Below are positions 19,916 to 28,809 of a stretch of 32,142 bases of DNA, one piece after another. The notes below the pieces were generated by a model. That model was not told where the DNA came from, ran no database searches, and worked only from the letters and a program-made list of their open reading frames with translations. Position numbers and translations under genes: made by a program. This DNA is from Aeromonadales bacterium (GTDB lineage Bacteria; Pseudomonadota; Gammaproteobacteria; Enterobacterales; GCA-002770795): assembly GCA_011322365.1 (NCBI GenBank), contig DRNA01000187.1, forward strand, positions 1 through 32,142, in the 5' to 3' direction. Each line of letters opens with the position of its first letter. Within the stretch, counting starts at the first letter, position 1.

Positions 19916-20890
19916 TTATGTGGTCGCAATCAAGGTGGCTCTTTTGGGTGCAGGGTAACCCTCAATGGTCAGTTGGTTATTTTCAGGGTCCAGGAAGTCA
20001 CTAAGTGACTGATAAGTCATATTTTTTGTCTGCCTTTGTTCGTCAGGGCTGGTCTGATTAACATCAATAAGTTCAATGTTTTTAAAACCTGTGCGCGCGA
20101 GCCATTTTTCAAGTGCAGGAGCGGAAGGGATAAACCAGACATTTCGCATTTGTGCATAGCGATCTTCTGGGACTAGCACCTGATTTTCATCACCTTCAAT
20201 AACCAACGTTTCCAGAATTAATTCGCCCCCCTCGCGCAGTAAACTTTTCAGGTGAATAAGAAAATCAATTGGGGAACGCCGGTGGTAAAGAACACCCATG
20301 CAAAAGATACTATCAAAGCCATGAGAAATCATTTGTGCTGGTAGATGCTCTATGCCAATGGGGAGCAGATGGAGCGGATATTGTGGTAAATAGTGTTTAA
20401 ATAACTGAAATTGAGCCCAGAATAATTGTGAGGGATCGATACCGATTACTCGCTTAGCTTTTTCCGCGGCCATACGCCACAGGTGATAACCATTACCACA
20501 ACCAATGTCCAGTACATGACGATTTTTAAGGGGGCTAATATGTGGCACTATTCGTTGCCATTTCCAGTCAGAGCGCCATTCACAGTCTATTTCGTGGCCG
20601 AAGAGCGCAAAGGGACCTTTTCGCCAGGGATGGAATTCTTCAATAATATCTGAAATCATCTGGTGTTGTTCAGCAGTTAAATCTTCTTTCTGTCCAATTT
20701 TAACGGTGTCCGACAGGTTAACAACCGATGGTGAAATGTCAGGTAGGGCGTTAAGTAATTTTTGCCATTTATGCAGTTGCCCATGTTCATATTGCGCAAG
20801 TCGAGTTTCAAGCCCTTTTTGAAAATAGGGTATCCAGTTTTCTAAGCGGGTTTTTTCAAGCATTTTCAGGTCGTCTGAACAACGGATCAT
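19916..20890 (-). CDS. cmoB: tRNA U34 carboxymethyltransferase CmoB
   Basis: SAM motif HVLDIGCGNGYHLWRMA; FGHEIDCEWRSDWKWQRI and LFALFGHEI-type CmoB sequence; adjacent cmoA. Confidence 0.95.
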   Translation of the reverse strand: MIRCSDDLKMLEKTRLENWIPYFQKGLETRLAQYEHGQLHKWQKLLNALPDISPSVVNLSDTVKIGQKEDLTAEQHQMISDIIEEFHPWRKGPFALFGHEIDCEWRSDWKWQRIVPHISPLKNRHVLDIGCGNGYHLWRMAAEKAKRVIGIDPSQLFWAQFQLFKHYLPQYPLHLLPIGIEHLPAQMISHGFDSIFCMGVLYHRRSPIDFLIHLKSLLREGGELILETLVIEGDENQVLVPEDRYAQMRNVWFIPSAPALEKWLARTGFKNIELIDVNQTSPDEQRQTKNMTYQSLSDFLDPENNQLTIEGYPAPKRATLIATT

Positions 20891-20901
20891 AGTCGATTAA
20901 C

Positions 20902-21627
20902 TTATTTTATTGTGATTAGGGATACAAAATTAAGCTGTTGAAACCAGCTGTGAATGTGGGCAAAACCTGCTTCATTGAGCCTGCTGTGATGTTCCTCAAG
21001 TGTTTCGGGTATTAACACATTTTCCAGGGCTGCTCGTTTTTGCGAGATTTCAAGGTCACTATAGCCGTTCTGTTTTTTGAATAAATGGTGCTGCTGTGTA
21101 AATAACTGGTTAATTTCTTTGTCGTTGAAAGCCAGTTTTTCAGAGAGGATCAGCGCACCACCAGGTTGCAGTACTTCATATAAGCGCTTTAGTAAAGTAC
21201 TACGAGATGGCTTGTCTAAAAACTGTAGTGTGAAATTTATTACAATTAACGATGCCTTCCGGTAATCAAAGTCTAGAATATCAGCCTGACAAATAGTCGT
21301 TTTGATCGGGGATCGAAAAGCACAGAGGTGTTGCTGGCAACGCTCAACCATCGCCTGTGAATTATCAATTCCTATAATTTCATAATTTTCAGTTTCTACC
21401 TGTTCCCGGATAGATAAGGTCGCAGCACCAAGGGAACAACCCAGATCATAAACTATTGAATTTTCCTGAACAAATTGATTAGCCAATGAGCCAATACCCT
21501 GAATAATGTCATTATATCCCGGAACGCTGCGGCTAATCATATCAGGAAAAACTTCAGCAACCTTATGATCAAATTTGAAGGCTGCTGTTTTCCTGGGTGT
21601 AGAAAATAATGCGTCAGATTTAGTCAC
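20902..21627 (-). CDS. cmoA: Carboxy-S-adenosyl-L-methionine synthase CmoA
   Basis: FPDMISRSVPGYNDIIQGIG and VYDLGCSLGAATLSIRE; paired with cmoB. Confidence 0.96.
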   Translation of the reverse strand: MTKSDALFSTPRKTAAFKFDHKVAEVFPDMISRSVPGYNDIIQGIGSLANQFVQENSIVYDLGCSLGAATLSIREQVETENYEIIGIDNSQAMVERCQQHLCAFRSPIKTTICQADILDFDYRKASLIVINFTLQFLDKPSRSTLLKRLYEVLQPGGALILSEKLAFNDKEINQLFTQQHHLFKKQNGYSDLEISQKRAALENVLIPETLEEHHSRLNEAGFAHIHSWFQQLNFVSLITIK

Positions 21628-21663
21628 GTTTTTACAATAGTCTTCTGCTGTTTATGGTTGGTA

Positions 21664-21675
21664 TAGTATATACTA
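21664..21675. promoter_or_regulatory. 12 bp perfect palindrome in the divergent cmoA / DUF2288 intergenic region
   Basis: TAGTATATACTA between the cmoA start (21627) and the DUF2288 start (21724). Confidence 0.35.
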
Positions 21676-21723
21676 CCGCTCGAAATATATTAATAGAGCA
21701 AGCCAATTGTTAAATTTAATAAT

Positions 21724-22026
21724 ATGAACCAGAAAAATGAGTTAAAACAGAAAATTCTATCAGAAACAGCTAAAATTGACTGGTCAGCACTGGAAACATT
21801 TTATGCGAAAGGCAGTGTTATCTGGGTATCATCTAACGTTGATCTGATAGATATAGCAATGAAGTTTGCTGAAGATGATACCGCATCTATCCAGAATCTA
21901 CTGGTCTCGGGTGAAATTGAAAAAATGACACCAGAAAAAGCAAGGAAATGGCAACAGCAATCTGGACTCTGGGCTACTGTAGTCGCGCCCTGGGTACTGG
22001 TACAGCATCGCCCAAAAATAAATTAA
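21724..22026 (+). CDS. DUF2288-like protein
   Basis: ~100 aa; IDWSALETFYAKGSVIWVSSNVDLIDIAMKFAEDD and KARKWQQQ resemble DUF2288 family members; assignment from memory of the family. Confidence 0.6.
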   Translation: MNQKNELKQKILSETAKIDWSALETFYAKGSVIWVSSNVDLIDIAMKFAEDDTASIQNLLVSGEIEKMTPEKARKWQQQSGLWATVVAPWVLVQHRPKIN

Positions 22027-22042
22027 TCTTCGAGGTAATTTC

Positions 22043-23785
22043 GTGAAACAGACTTTTATACCCGGTAAAGATGCCGCGCTGGAATCTTCTATTGCTAAAA
22101 TGCAACAAAAACTTCTCACGTTAGGTTTCGATATTGAGGAAGCGTCCTGGCTTAATCCTGTACCTTACGTCTGGTCTGTTCATATTCGTGATAAGGATTG
22201 CCCATTGTGTTTTACTAATGGTAAGGGTGCTTCAAAAAAAGCAGCGCTGGCTTCGGCATTGGGAGAATATTTTGAACGCCTTTCCTGTAATTATTTTTTT
22301 GCAGATTTTTATCTTGGGGAAAAATATGCCAGTTCATCTTTTGTGCATTATCCTGATGAGCAATGGTTTGCTGTTTCGGAAAATCAGTTACCTGATCAGT
22401 TGATGGATCAACGCATGAAAGATTTTTATGATGCCGAAGGTGAATTACGTGCGGAACATCTGATTGATTGTAATAGCGGTAATAAAGAGCGAGGGATCTG
22501 TGCATTGCGCTATCAGCGACAATCTGATGGTAAAGATGTCTTTGTGCCTGTGGCTGTTATTGGCAACTTGTATGTCAGCAATGGTATGTCTGCAGGTAAC
22601 ACTGTTACAGAAGCTCGTGTTCAATCGTTATCGGAAATTTTTGAACGAGCCATTAAAAACCGTATTATCAGTGAAGCCATATCATTACCAGAAATTCCCC
22701 TTGAAGTTCTGCAGAGATACCCGACAATTATGGAGTCTATTGAAACCCTGGAAAAGGAAGGTTTTAAGATCTATTGTTTTGATGCCTCTCTCGGAGGTCA
22801 ATTTCCAGTGATTTCTGTAGTACTACTTAATCGAGATAACGGCACCGCTTATGCCTCTTTTGGTGGACACCCACGATTTGAAGTGGCCCTTGAAAGAACC
22901 GTTACTGAATTATTGCAAGGCCGCAGTCTGAAGGATCTGGATGTATTCACCCCCCCTACGTTTGATACTGAGAGTGTGGCTGAACACCATAACCTCGAAA
23001 CGCATTTTATTGACTCAAGTGGATTACTGAGTTGGGATCTGTTTAAAGCGACCCCGGATTATGAATTTGTTGACTGGAATTTTGCTGGAACAACGGAAGA
23101 GGAATATCAGCATTTAATGGCTATTTTTAATGCGCTAGATAAAGAAGTATATATTTCTGACTATGAGCATCTGGGCGTTTATGCCTGTCGAATTATTGTG
23201 CCGGATTTTTCAGAAATTTACCCGCCTGAGGAACTGGTATGGAATAATAATAATAGTGGGAACAATATCAGAGAAGTATTACTGCAGCTACCTGGAAAAG
23301 GTTCAGATAACGATTTTCTCAATCAGATTATGAGTGATTTGGATGCACTGGATATCGATGAAAGTGCATCAGTAGCCGAATTTATCGGTATTGCTCCTGA
23401 AAATGGAAATCCCTGGCAGACGTTGAGATTTGCTGAACTTCGAGCATTGATAGCATTAGCTCTGGGTGATTTGGAATCAGCCCTTGATGGTATTTTATGG
23501 ACATTGGATTTTGCCGAGAGTACGTTTCCCCAGGAGCGCATTAAATTCTACCGCGCACTGAGCAACTTACTGGAAGTCGCCATTAAAGAGCCAGTACTGA
23601 TTAAGGAATATCAACAAGCTTTTGAAAATATGTATGGTGAACAGGCCGTTAGTGAAGCACTGTTGCATCTAAATGGTGAAAAACATTTTGCCGGATTGAA
23701 CAGTAGCTCTTTAGAACTGGAAAATTTCCCGTTACATCAGAAACTTCTCTCTGCCTATGAAAAATTGCAAAGAGCTAAACGATAG
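22043..23785 (+). CDS. ycaO: YcaO (RimO-associated ATP-grasp-like cyclodehydratase family, Escherichia coli YcaO type)
   Basis: GKGASKKAALASALGEYFERLSCNYFFADFYLG, MSAGNTVTEARVQSLSEIFERAIKNRII and the long C-terminal extension of the E. coli-type YcaO. Confidence 0.92.
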   Translation: MKQTFIPGKDAALESSIAKMQQKLLTLGFDIEEASWLNPVPYVWSVHIRDKDCPLCFTNGKGASKKAALASALGEYFERLSCNYFFADFYLGEKYASSSFVHYPDEQWFAVSENQLPDQLMDQRMKDFYDAEGELRAEHLIDCNSGNKERGICALRYQRQSDGKDVFVPVAVIGNLYVSNGMSAGNTVTEARVQSLSEIFERAIKNRIISEAISLPEIPLEVLQRYPTIMESIETLEKEGFKIYCFDASLGGQFPVISVVLLNRDNGTAYASFGGHPRFEVALERTVTELLQGRSLKDLDVFTPPTFDTESVAEHHNLETHFIDSSGLLSWDLFKATPDYEFVDWNFAGTTEEEYQHLMAIFNALDKEVYISDYEHLGVYACRIIVPDFSEIYPPEELVWNNNNSGNNIREVLLQLPGKGSDNDFLNQIMSDLDALDIDESASVAEFIGIAPENGNPWQTLRFAELRALIALALGDLESALDGILWTLDFAESTFPQERIKFYRALSNLLEVAIKEPVLIKEYQQAFENMYGEQAVSEALLHLNGEKHFAGLNSSSLELENFPLHQKLLSAYEKLQRAKR

Positions 23786-23896
23786 CGGTATGTCTGGCAA
23801 ATGGATTAAGGAATATTTATTATTACCAGTTGACTTATAATGATTAATTAAGATAGATTCCTGAGGTAGTAAGGGCTATCACCTTAAGGATTCCTG

Positions 23897-25351
23897 ATGG
23901 AACAGCACACATTTAATAAGTTATGGAAAAATTCATTTATAGTTTTTTTACTTTTTAGTACTATTGTAATAGTGAGCTGTGGAGGTGGCAGTACTAGTAC
24001 CAGTTCTTCACAGCCGCCAGCGCCCCCTGCTTCAAAGATTCCAGATACTAAAGCGGTTACTCCGATCCCTCCCCTGATAGCAGTAGCACCTGAACCAGCT
24101 CCAATGGTGGTCACTCAGGCAATATTAAGAGTGGTTCACCGAAATACGATTTCGGGTATCCTTTCACCCAATGGAGATTATATAGATAGTGATAATGCAA
24201 CGGTTGAAAAACGAGGTTCACTGGGGCTTTATTTTGAAGTGACACGTGAAACCGATAACCGTTACCGCATTGAGCCAGAAAACAATGGCTTAGCTTATTT
24301 CAGAGTAATTACTACCAAATCGAATGGCTCTAAAAGAGTGCATAATTTTTATGGAGTTAAACCTGGCTTTTACATGACTTTTGATACTACCGATGTTGCA
24401 TTTCAGAAGCCGGAAAACCCATTAACTCTGTGCAAAAAGGTGGATATTCGATTGCTCAATTTACCCGCGACTGGAAGTGATTCCATTATCTCTATCAACG
24501 GATTTAATCTTTCAAATCCGTTGATAGAACAAAGCAAAGGTTTTGTACAAGGTATCAATCTATGCCCAATTGATTTGGAGCTTCATTACCTTGCACTGGT
24601 AGTTATTGAAAATTCGGAGTCTGACATTCGTTACGGCTTCAACTTTTATCAAAATCTGCAAGAGAATGATTTTCTGGAAGTTGATTTAGCTTACCAGGCT
24701 GATATTATTCCCTGGCAATCAAATCATGAAATAGGTAACGATTTTCAGCTGTACGGTTTTCAAAACGGCTGGAGTAAATATGAATTACTTTATAGCAGTC
24801 CCAAACGCAATAATACAGCCGGTACTTTCCCTGAATTTAGTCAATTGGCATTAAGTACTTTTCGATTTATAAGTGATTCAACTAATCTTGATAGTGGCAT
24901 TAATATGTTCACCCGCGAACTGGCAGCAGATGTTTCTCAAGTCGATTTTGCTATTAATAATATGGAGTTTACTGATTTATCCTTAAACCCGTTAGACTTA
25001 AGTTGGTTAAATGTTGGTGTTGATCAACCTGAAGTGATAACCGGTTTGATTTTTAATAGCAGTTTAAAACAAAGTTATGCATTTATGTCTATGGATGACT
25101 CTGTGCTCAGTAGTGGCAAATTTGACTTCCCTCTAGATGATGTTCCTCTACTGGTCGACAGCCTGCTATTTTCTGTTACCGGAGCTGCGGGTATCAATAA
25201 TACAGATTATAATTACATTTCAGAAGCTGCGTTATTTTCCGGATTTTTGTACTGGCCTGATGAAACAGTGAACGTCACGGTTAATTCTGATGTTTTTATC
25301 AGTGCAAATGGTTCCGAAATATTACAATTTATTCTGGATAATAAATTATAA
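23897..25351 (+). CDS. Uncharacterised lipoprotein
   Basis: Signal peptide with lipobox (FSTIVIVSC) followed by GGGSTSTSSSQPPAPPAS low-complexity linker; no recognised domain. Confidence 0.8.
   Translation: MEQHTFNKLWKNSFIVFLLFSTIVIVSCGGGSTSTSSSQPPAPPASKIPDTKAVTPIPPLIAVAPEPAPMVVTQAILRVVHRNTISGILSPNGDYIDSDNATVEKRGSLGLYFEVTRETDNRYRIEPENNGLAYFRVITTKSNGSKRVHNFYGVKPGFYMTFDTTDVAFQKPENPLTLCKKVDIRLLNLPATGSDSIISINGFNLSNPLIEQSKGFVQGINLCPIDLELHYLALVVIENSESDIRYGFNFYQNLQENDFLEVDLAYQADIIPWQSNHEIGNDFQLYGFQNGWSKYELLYSSPKRNNTAGTFPEFSQLALSTFRFISDSTNLDSGINMFTRELAADVSQVDFAINNMEFTDLSLNPLDLSWLNVGVDQPEVITGLIFNSSLKQSYAFMSMDDSVLSSGKFDFPLDDVPLLVDSLLFSVTGAAGINNTDYNYISEAALFSGFLYWPDETVNVTVNSDVFISANGSEILQFILDNKL
24491..24528. 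repeat. Perfect 15 bp inverted repeat inside the lipoprotein CDS
   Basis: TCTATCAACGGATTT - AATCTTTC - AAATCCGTTGATAGA. Confidence 0.85.
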
Positions 25352-25362
25352 TTTCAGCTGAA

Positions 25363-25632
25363 ATATACCCGTTCTACTTGAAGATGCATGTTTCAGAGTT
25401 CAGACGGGAAGTCAGAACAAGGCGCAACTTGCAGCGAATGGTTATTCCCTTCGCAAAAGTTGCAACGCAGGGCTGGCTTCCCGTCTGAGCTCCCGTAGGG
25501 CAAGAGGATAAGCGCGCATCTTCGGTGTTATAAAAGTTTGCGTTAGAATGACTAACACTTCACTTTTATGCCTTGAATCTGCACGCTTCTTCTCTTGCTG
25601 AAATCATGCATCTTCAAGTAGAACGGGTATAT
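25363..25632. mobile_element. MITE-like non-coding element with 28 bp perfect terminal inverted repeats
   Basis: Left end ATATACCCGTTCTACTTGAAGATGCATG (25363-25390), right end CATGCATCTTCAAGTAGAACGGGTATAT (25605-25632), exact reverse complements; internal inverted repeats 25396-25415/25473-25492 and 25500-25517/25581-25598; no ORF in the provided track. Confidence 0.8.
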
Positions 25633-25663
25633 ACCCGCTGGTATCTGATTTATAGTTGTTGTT

Positions 25664-27394
25664 TTATTGTTTCCGGTAGATGTTTTGACCTTCCTTTATG
25701 GTTTCTATAATCTTTATGCTGTTTAAGTCCATTGACGGGATAGTCAATGGATTTTTGTCGAGTATGACAAAATCGGCCAGCTTGCCCACTTCTATAGAAC
25801 CCTTGGCTTTTTCTTCAAAATATTGTCTTGCGGCATTAATGGTGATGGATTTTAAGGCCTGCATCACTGTCACGCGTTGGTCTTTTCCAATAATCTGACC
25901 ACTGCGGGTTATCCTGTTTACCTGACTGGACAGTATCATAATGGAATTGGGTAAGGTTACTGGAGCATCGTTATGGGCGGTGTAGCGCAGTTTTCTTTTT
26001 AATGCGGATTGGGTGGGTGATACCCGTTCTGCGCGCGCTTGTCCCAGCACCGAATCACGATGCCAGTCGCCCCAGTAGAATGTATGGACAGTCATAAACG
26101 AAGGGATGACCTTTAACTTTTTTAACTGATCCAGTTGATCTTCTCTGATAATTTGCGCATGGATCAGTACAGGTCGAATATCTGTATCAGGAAATTGTTT
26201 TTCGGTGGCAGTTAATACTTTAATATATTCATCGGTGGCTGCATCACCATTGCTATGTGCCAGAAGTTGCCATTTGTTGGCAAATGCCATTTGCATATAA
26301 TGGCTCAACTTCTGAGGATTCATAGCGGCATAACCGGCATAATTCCGAGGTTTTCCAGCAGGTGGTTTAAAATATGGCTGGGTCAACCAGGCTGTTTTTC
26401 CCTGAGGAGAGCCATCTAAGGAAAGTTTCATTCCACCAATACGATAATGATGGATATAGTTATGGGGTTGAGTTTTCATCATTTTTAAAAAAGCATCATC
26501 ACTTTTAAAAAAATCAGGTCCCGGATATGCAACCACATCTATATCAAGCAGGTTGGCAGCAGAAGCCGCCACCAATCCCTTAATATTATTTGCTGATGCA
26601 CGACCTTCCTGTACTGTGGTAAATCCTGCTTTTACATATTGGAGTTGAGCCTGTTTTATTAAATTAAAAAGGCTGGCGACAGATTTGGGTTTGATCACTT
26701 CTAACGCTACTTTGAACAGGATGGATTCTTCCAGTACGCCATTGGGTTGTTGACTACCTGCTATCCTCCTGATCACGCCGCCTGGCGGGTTTTCAGAGTG
26801 CTCATTAATGCCCAGCAGCTCCAGGCCTTTTGAATTTACTACGCCCAGATGAGCTGATTGATGGATAATCAGTACCGGTAGGTCTGAACTGATTTTATCT
26901 AAATCTCTGGCTGTGGGATGTTGCCTGGAAGCCAGTTGAGAATCATCATAGTTCATGCCAATAATCCAACCGGTTTCTTTAGCCTGTGGGCTAGCGGCAT
27001 GTTCTTTCATCAAGCGAATAATATCATTAATATTTTGGCTTACGCCTTCGGGTGGTGCCGCCAGATTAGCCGATTGAGCCAGAACACCTACCAGAGAAAA
27101 ATGCCCGTGAGCATCAATAAAACCCGGTAAAAGTGTTTTACCCTGTAAATTGATAAGGTGGGTTTTATCACCTTTAAAGTTCAGAATATCACTCCGATTC
27201 CCCACAGCAATAATCCGTCCGTCTTTAACTGCAACGGCTTCGGCAGAAGGTGATGAGTCCTCCAGAGTAATAATGGTTCCACCCAGATAGATACTGTCCG
27301 CTTTGGGCTGGTCTTTAGAATCACAGGCCGCGAGCAGGCTGAAGAGAAAAGTACTAAAAATGATCAGATATAATTTAACAGGAAATTTGAACAT
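25664..27394 (-). CDS. Amidohydrolase family protein (YtcJ-like), putative lipoprotein
   Basis: Lipobox FSLLAAC at the N-terminus; ADSIYLGGTIITLEDSSPSAEAVAVKDGRIIAVG and LPGFIDAHGHFSLVG; C-terminal GSIEVGKLADFVILDKNPL. Confidence 0.9.
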   Translation of the reverse strand: MFKFPVKLYLIIFSTFLFSLLAACDSKDQPKADSIYLGGTIITLEDSSPSAEAVAVKDGRIIAVGNRSDILNFKGDKTHLINLQGKTLLPGFIDAHGHFSLVGVLAQSANLAAPPEGVSQNINDIIRLMKEHAASPQAKETGWIIGMNYDDSQLASRQHPTARDLDKISSDLPVLIIHQSAHLGVVNSKGLELLGINEHSENPPGGVIRRIAGSQQPNGVLEESILFKVALEVIKPKSVASLFNLIKQAQLQYVKAGFTTVQEGRASANNIKGLVAASAANLLDIDVVAYPGPDFFKSDDAFLKMMKTQPHNYIHHYRIGGMKLSLDGSPQGKTAWLTQPYFKPPAGKPRNYAGYAAMNPQKLSHYMQMAFANKWQLLAHSNGDAATDEYIKVLTATEKQFPDTDIRPVLIHAQIIREDQLDQLKKLKVIPSFMTVHTFYWGDWHRDSVLGQARAERVSPTQSALKRKLRYTAHNDAPVTLPNSIMILSSQVNRITRSGQIIGKDQRVTVMQALKSITINAARQYFEEKAKGSIEVGKLADFVILDKNPLTIPSMDLNSIKIIETIKEGQNIYRKQ

Positions 27395-27612
27395 AATCGA
27401 TGCAAGGCTATAGATACATGATGTTACTTTACCCTAACGAACTGATTATGGGTATATATTTTCTCTGTAAAAGGTTGGAGCTATGTTGTCATTAACGATG
27501 TCCTTTGTAAGAGATTAGCGCAAAATACTGTAAGGCTCTTGCAAGCTAAAACCAAACCGATTAATGTCGATCCTGCCAAGACGGCATCACTTACTTTTCC
27601 AGGAGGGAAAAC

Positions 27613-27912
27613 ATGAAAACTTTATCTAAAATCATTTTTATTTCATTCGTTATGTTCACCATAACCCCAGCTATGGCTAAGAAACCAACCACTACACCGG
27701 CAGTTCAGCAGGCAGCTGAAAAAGTTAGCCTGAATAACGGCGATGCACAAACTCTGGCTACCGTGTTAAAGGGTGTTGGTTTGAAGCGAGCTGAGGCGAT
27801 TGTGAGTTATCGCAAAGATCACGGTCCTTTCAAAGCCATTGAAGATCTGGCAAACGTCAAAGGAATTGGTGTTGCAACCGTGGAAAAAAATAGAGCCAGG
27901 ATATCTTTGTAA
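27613..27912 (+). CDS. ComEA-like helix-hairpin-helix protein, secreted
   Basis: Signal peptide followed by VSLNNGDAQTLATVLKGVGLKRAEAIVSYRKDHGPFKAIEDLANVKGIGVATVEKNRARI, a ComEA-type HhH module. Confidence 0.9.
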   Translation: MKTLSKIIFISFVMFTITPAMAKKPTTTPAVQQAAEKVSLNNGDAQTLATVLKGVGLKRAEAIVSYRKDHGPFKAIEDLANVKGIGVATVEKNRARISL

Positions 27913-27933
27913 ATTGATGGTTCAATGTACGCT

Positions 27934-27958
27934 ACGGCAGGAAGTTCCTGCCGTTTTT
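27934..27958 (+). terminator. Rho-independent terminator after the ComEA-like gene
   Basis: ACGGCAGGAA-G-TTCCTGCCGT followed by TTTT. Confidence 0.75.
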
Positions 27959-27963
27959 CCCCT

Positions 27964-28620
27964 TTACTCCGTATGTTTCGGCTGCAGATGCAGGGATTGC
28001 ATTTTCTCTACCTGAATCCAGAGAGTCGGCCAGAGTAAACCGATTAAGGTACCCATTATCACGCCCGAAAAATGAGCCTCAGTAGCCACATGGGCGTTGA
28101 TGAGTTGTTCCACACCGGTGGTTGAACCGTAAAGATATTCCCAGATAACTTTTCCCCAAAGTCCAAAAAATAGCAGATAGCCTACCCAGTATTTACAGCG
28201 AATATCAAAAATGGCAGAAGCCGCCAACCAGCCATGCAATACACCGGAAAATCCTACATACCATTTCAGTTCAGGAGCAAACCAATACAAAAGCATCAGA
28301 TGGGTAGGGGCAAGGATGATAAAAAAGATGAGCCATTTTGTCTGAGACAATTGAAATCGAAAAATCCACCAGATTAACACAATACCTACGGCATTAAGGC
28401 CCCAATGAAACCAGTTGGTATGAACCAGATTTGCAGTTAAAAACCGCCACCATTGGCCTGCATCTATCTGGTTAACATCGTAACGAAATAAATCTCGAGC
28501 AGGATCACCCCAGAAAGCTAATGCAGTCATTAATAGAAGCAGAAAGAGAACCAGTGCATTTTCTTTGAGGAATGTTGTCATGGGCAATTTTATACAAATC
28601 GGGATGAAGACAGTATACAA
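27964..28620 (-). CDS. Rhomboid-family intramembrane protease, rhombosortase-like
   Basis: GQWWRFLTANLVHTNWFHWGLNAVGI, YVGFSGVLHGWL (catalytic Ser) and EAHFSGVIMGTLIGLLW (catalytic His) with 6 TM topology. Start likely at the internal ATG (MTTFLKENA) at ~28581. Confidence 0.82.
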   Translation of the reverse strand: MYTVFIPICIKLPMTTFLKENALVLFLLLLMTALAFWGDPARDLFRYDVNQIDAGQWWRFLTANLVHTNWFHWGLNAVGIVLIWWIFRFQLSQTKWLIFFIILAPTHLMLLYWFAPELKWYVGFSGVLHGWLAASAIFDIRCKYWVGYLLFFGLWGKVIWEYLYGSTTGVEQLINAHVATEAHFSGVIMGTLIGLLWPTLWIQVEKMQSLHLQPKHTE

Positions 28621-28623
28621 ATA

Positions 28624-28651
28624 ATAAAGCCGACAATAAAGTCGGCTTTAT
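28624..28651 (-). terminator. Hairpin terminator-like inverted repeat downstream of tRNA-Asn
   Basis: ATAAAGCCGAC-AATAAA-GTCGGCTTTAT, perfect 11 bp stem. Confidence 0.65.
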
Positions 28652-28666
28652 GGGTTGCTTGAATTA

Positions 28667-28742
28667 TGGCTCCCCTTGCTGGACTTGAACCAGCGACATA
28701 TGGATTAACAGTCCACCGTTCTACCAACTGAACTAAAGGGGA
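28667..28742 (-). tRNA. tRNA-Asn (GTT)
   Basis: Reverse complement TCCCCTTTAGTTCAGTTGGTAGAACGGTGGACTGTTAATCCATATGTCGCTGGTTCAAGTCCAGCAAGGGGAGCCA: acceptor TCCCCTT/AAGGGGA, anticodon GTT, T-loop GTTCAAGTC, encoded CCA. Confidence 0.96.
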
Positions 28743-28809
28743 ATAAATCCGTCCGCTTAAGGACGGCGTGCATGATAATCATTCTTTCACCACAGGTCAA
28801 TACTGAATA

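Noticed and set aside
22134-22811. Alternative-frame ORFs inside ycaO (22134-22403, 22464-22811, 22215-22505)
   Set aside because: Out-of-frame shadows of a strongly supported YcaO CDS.
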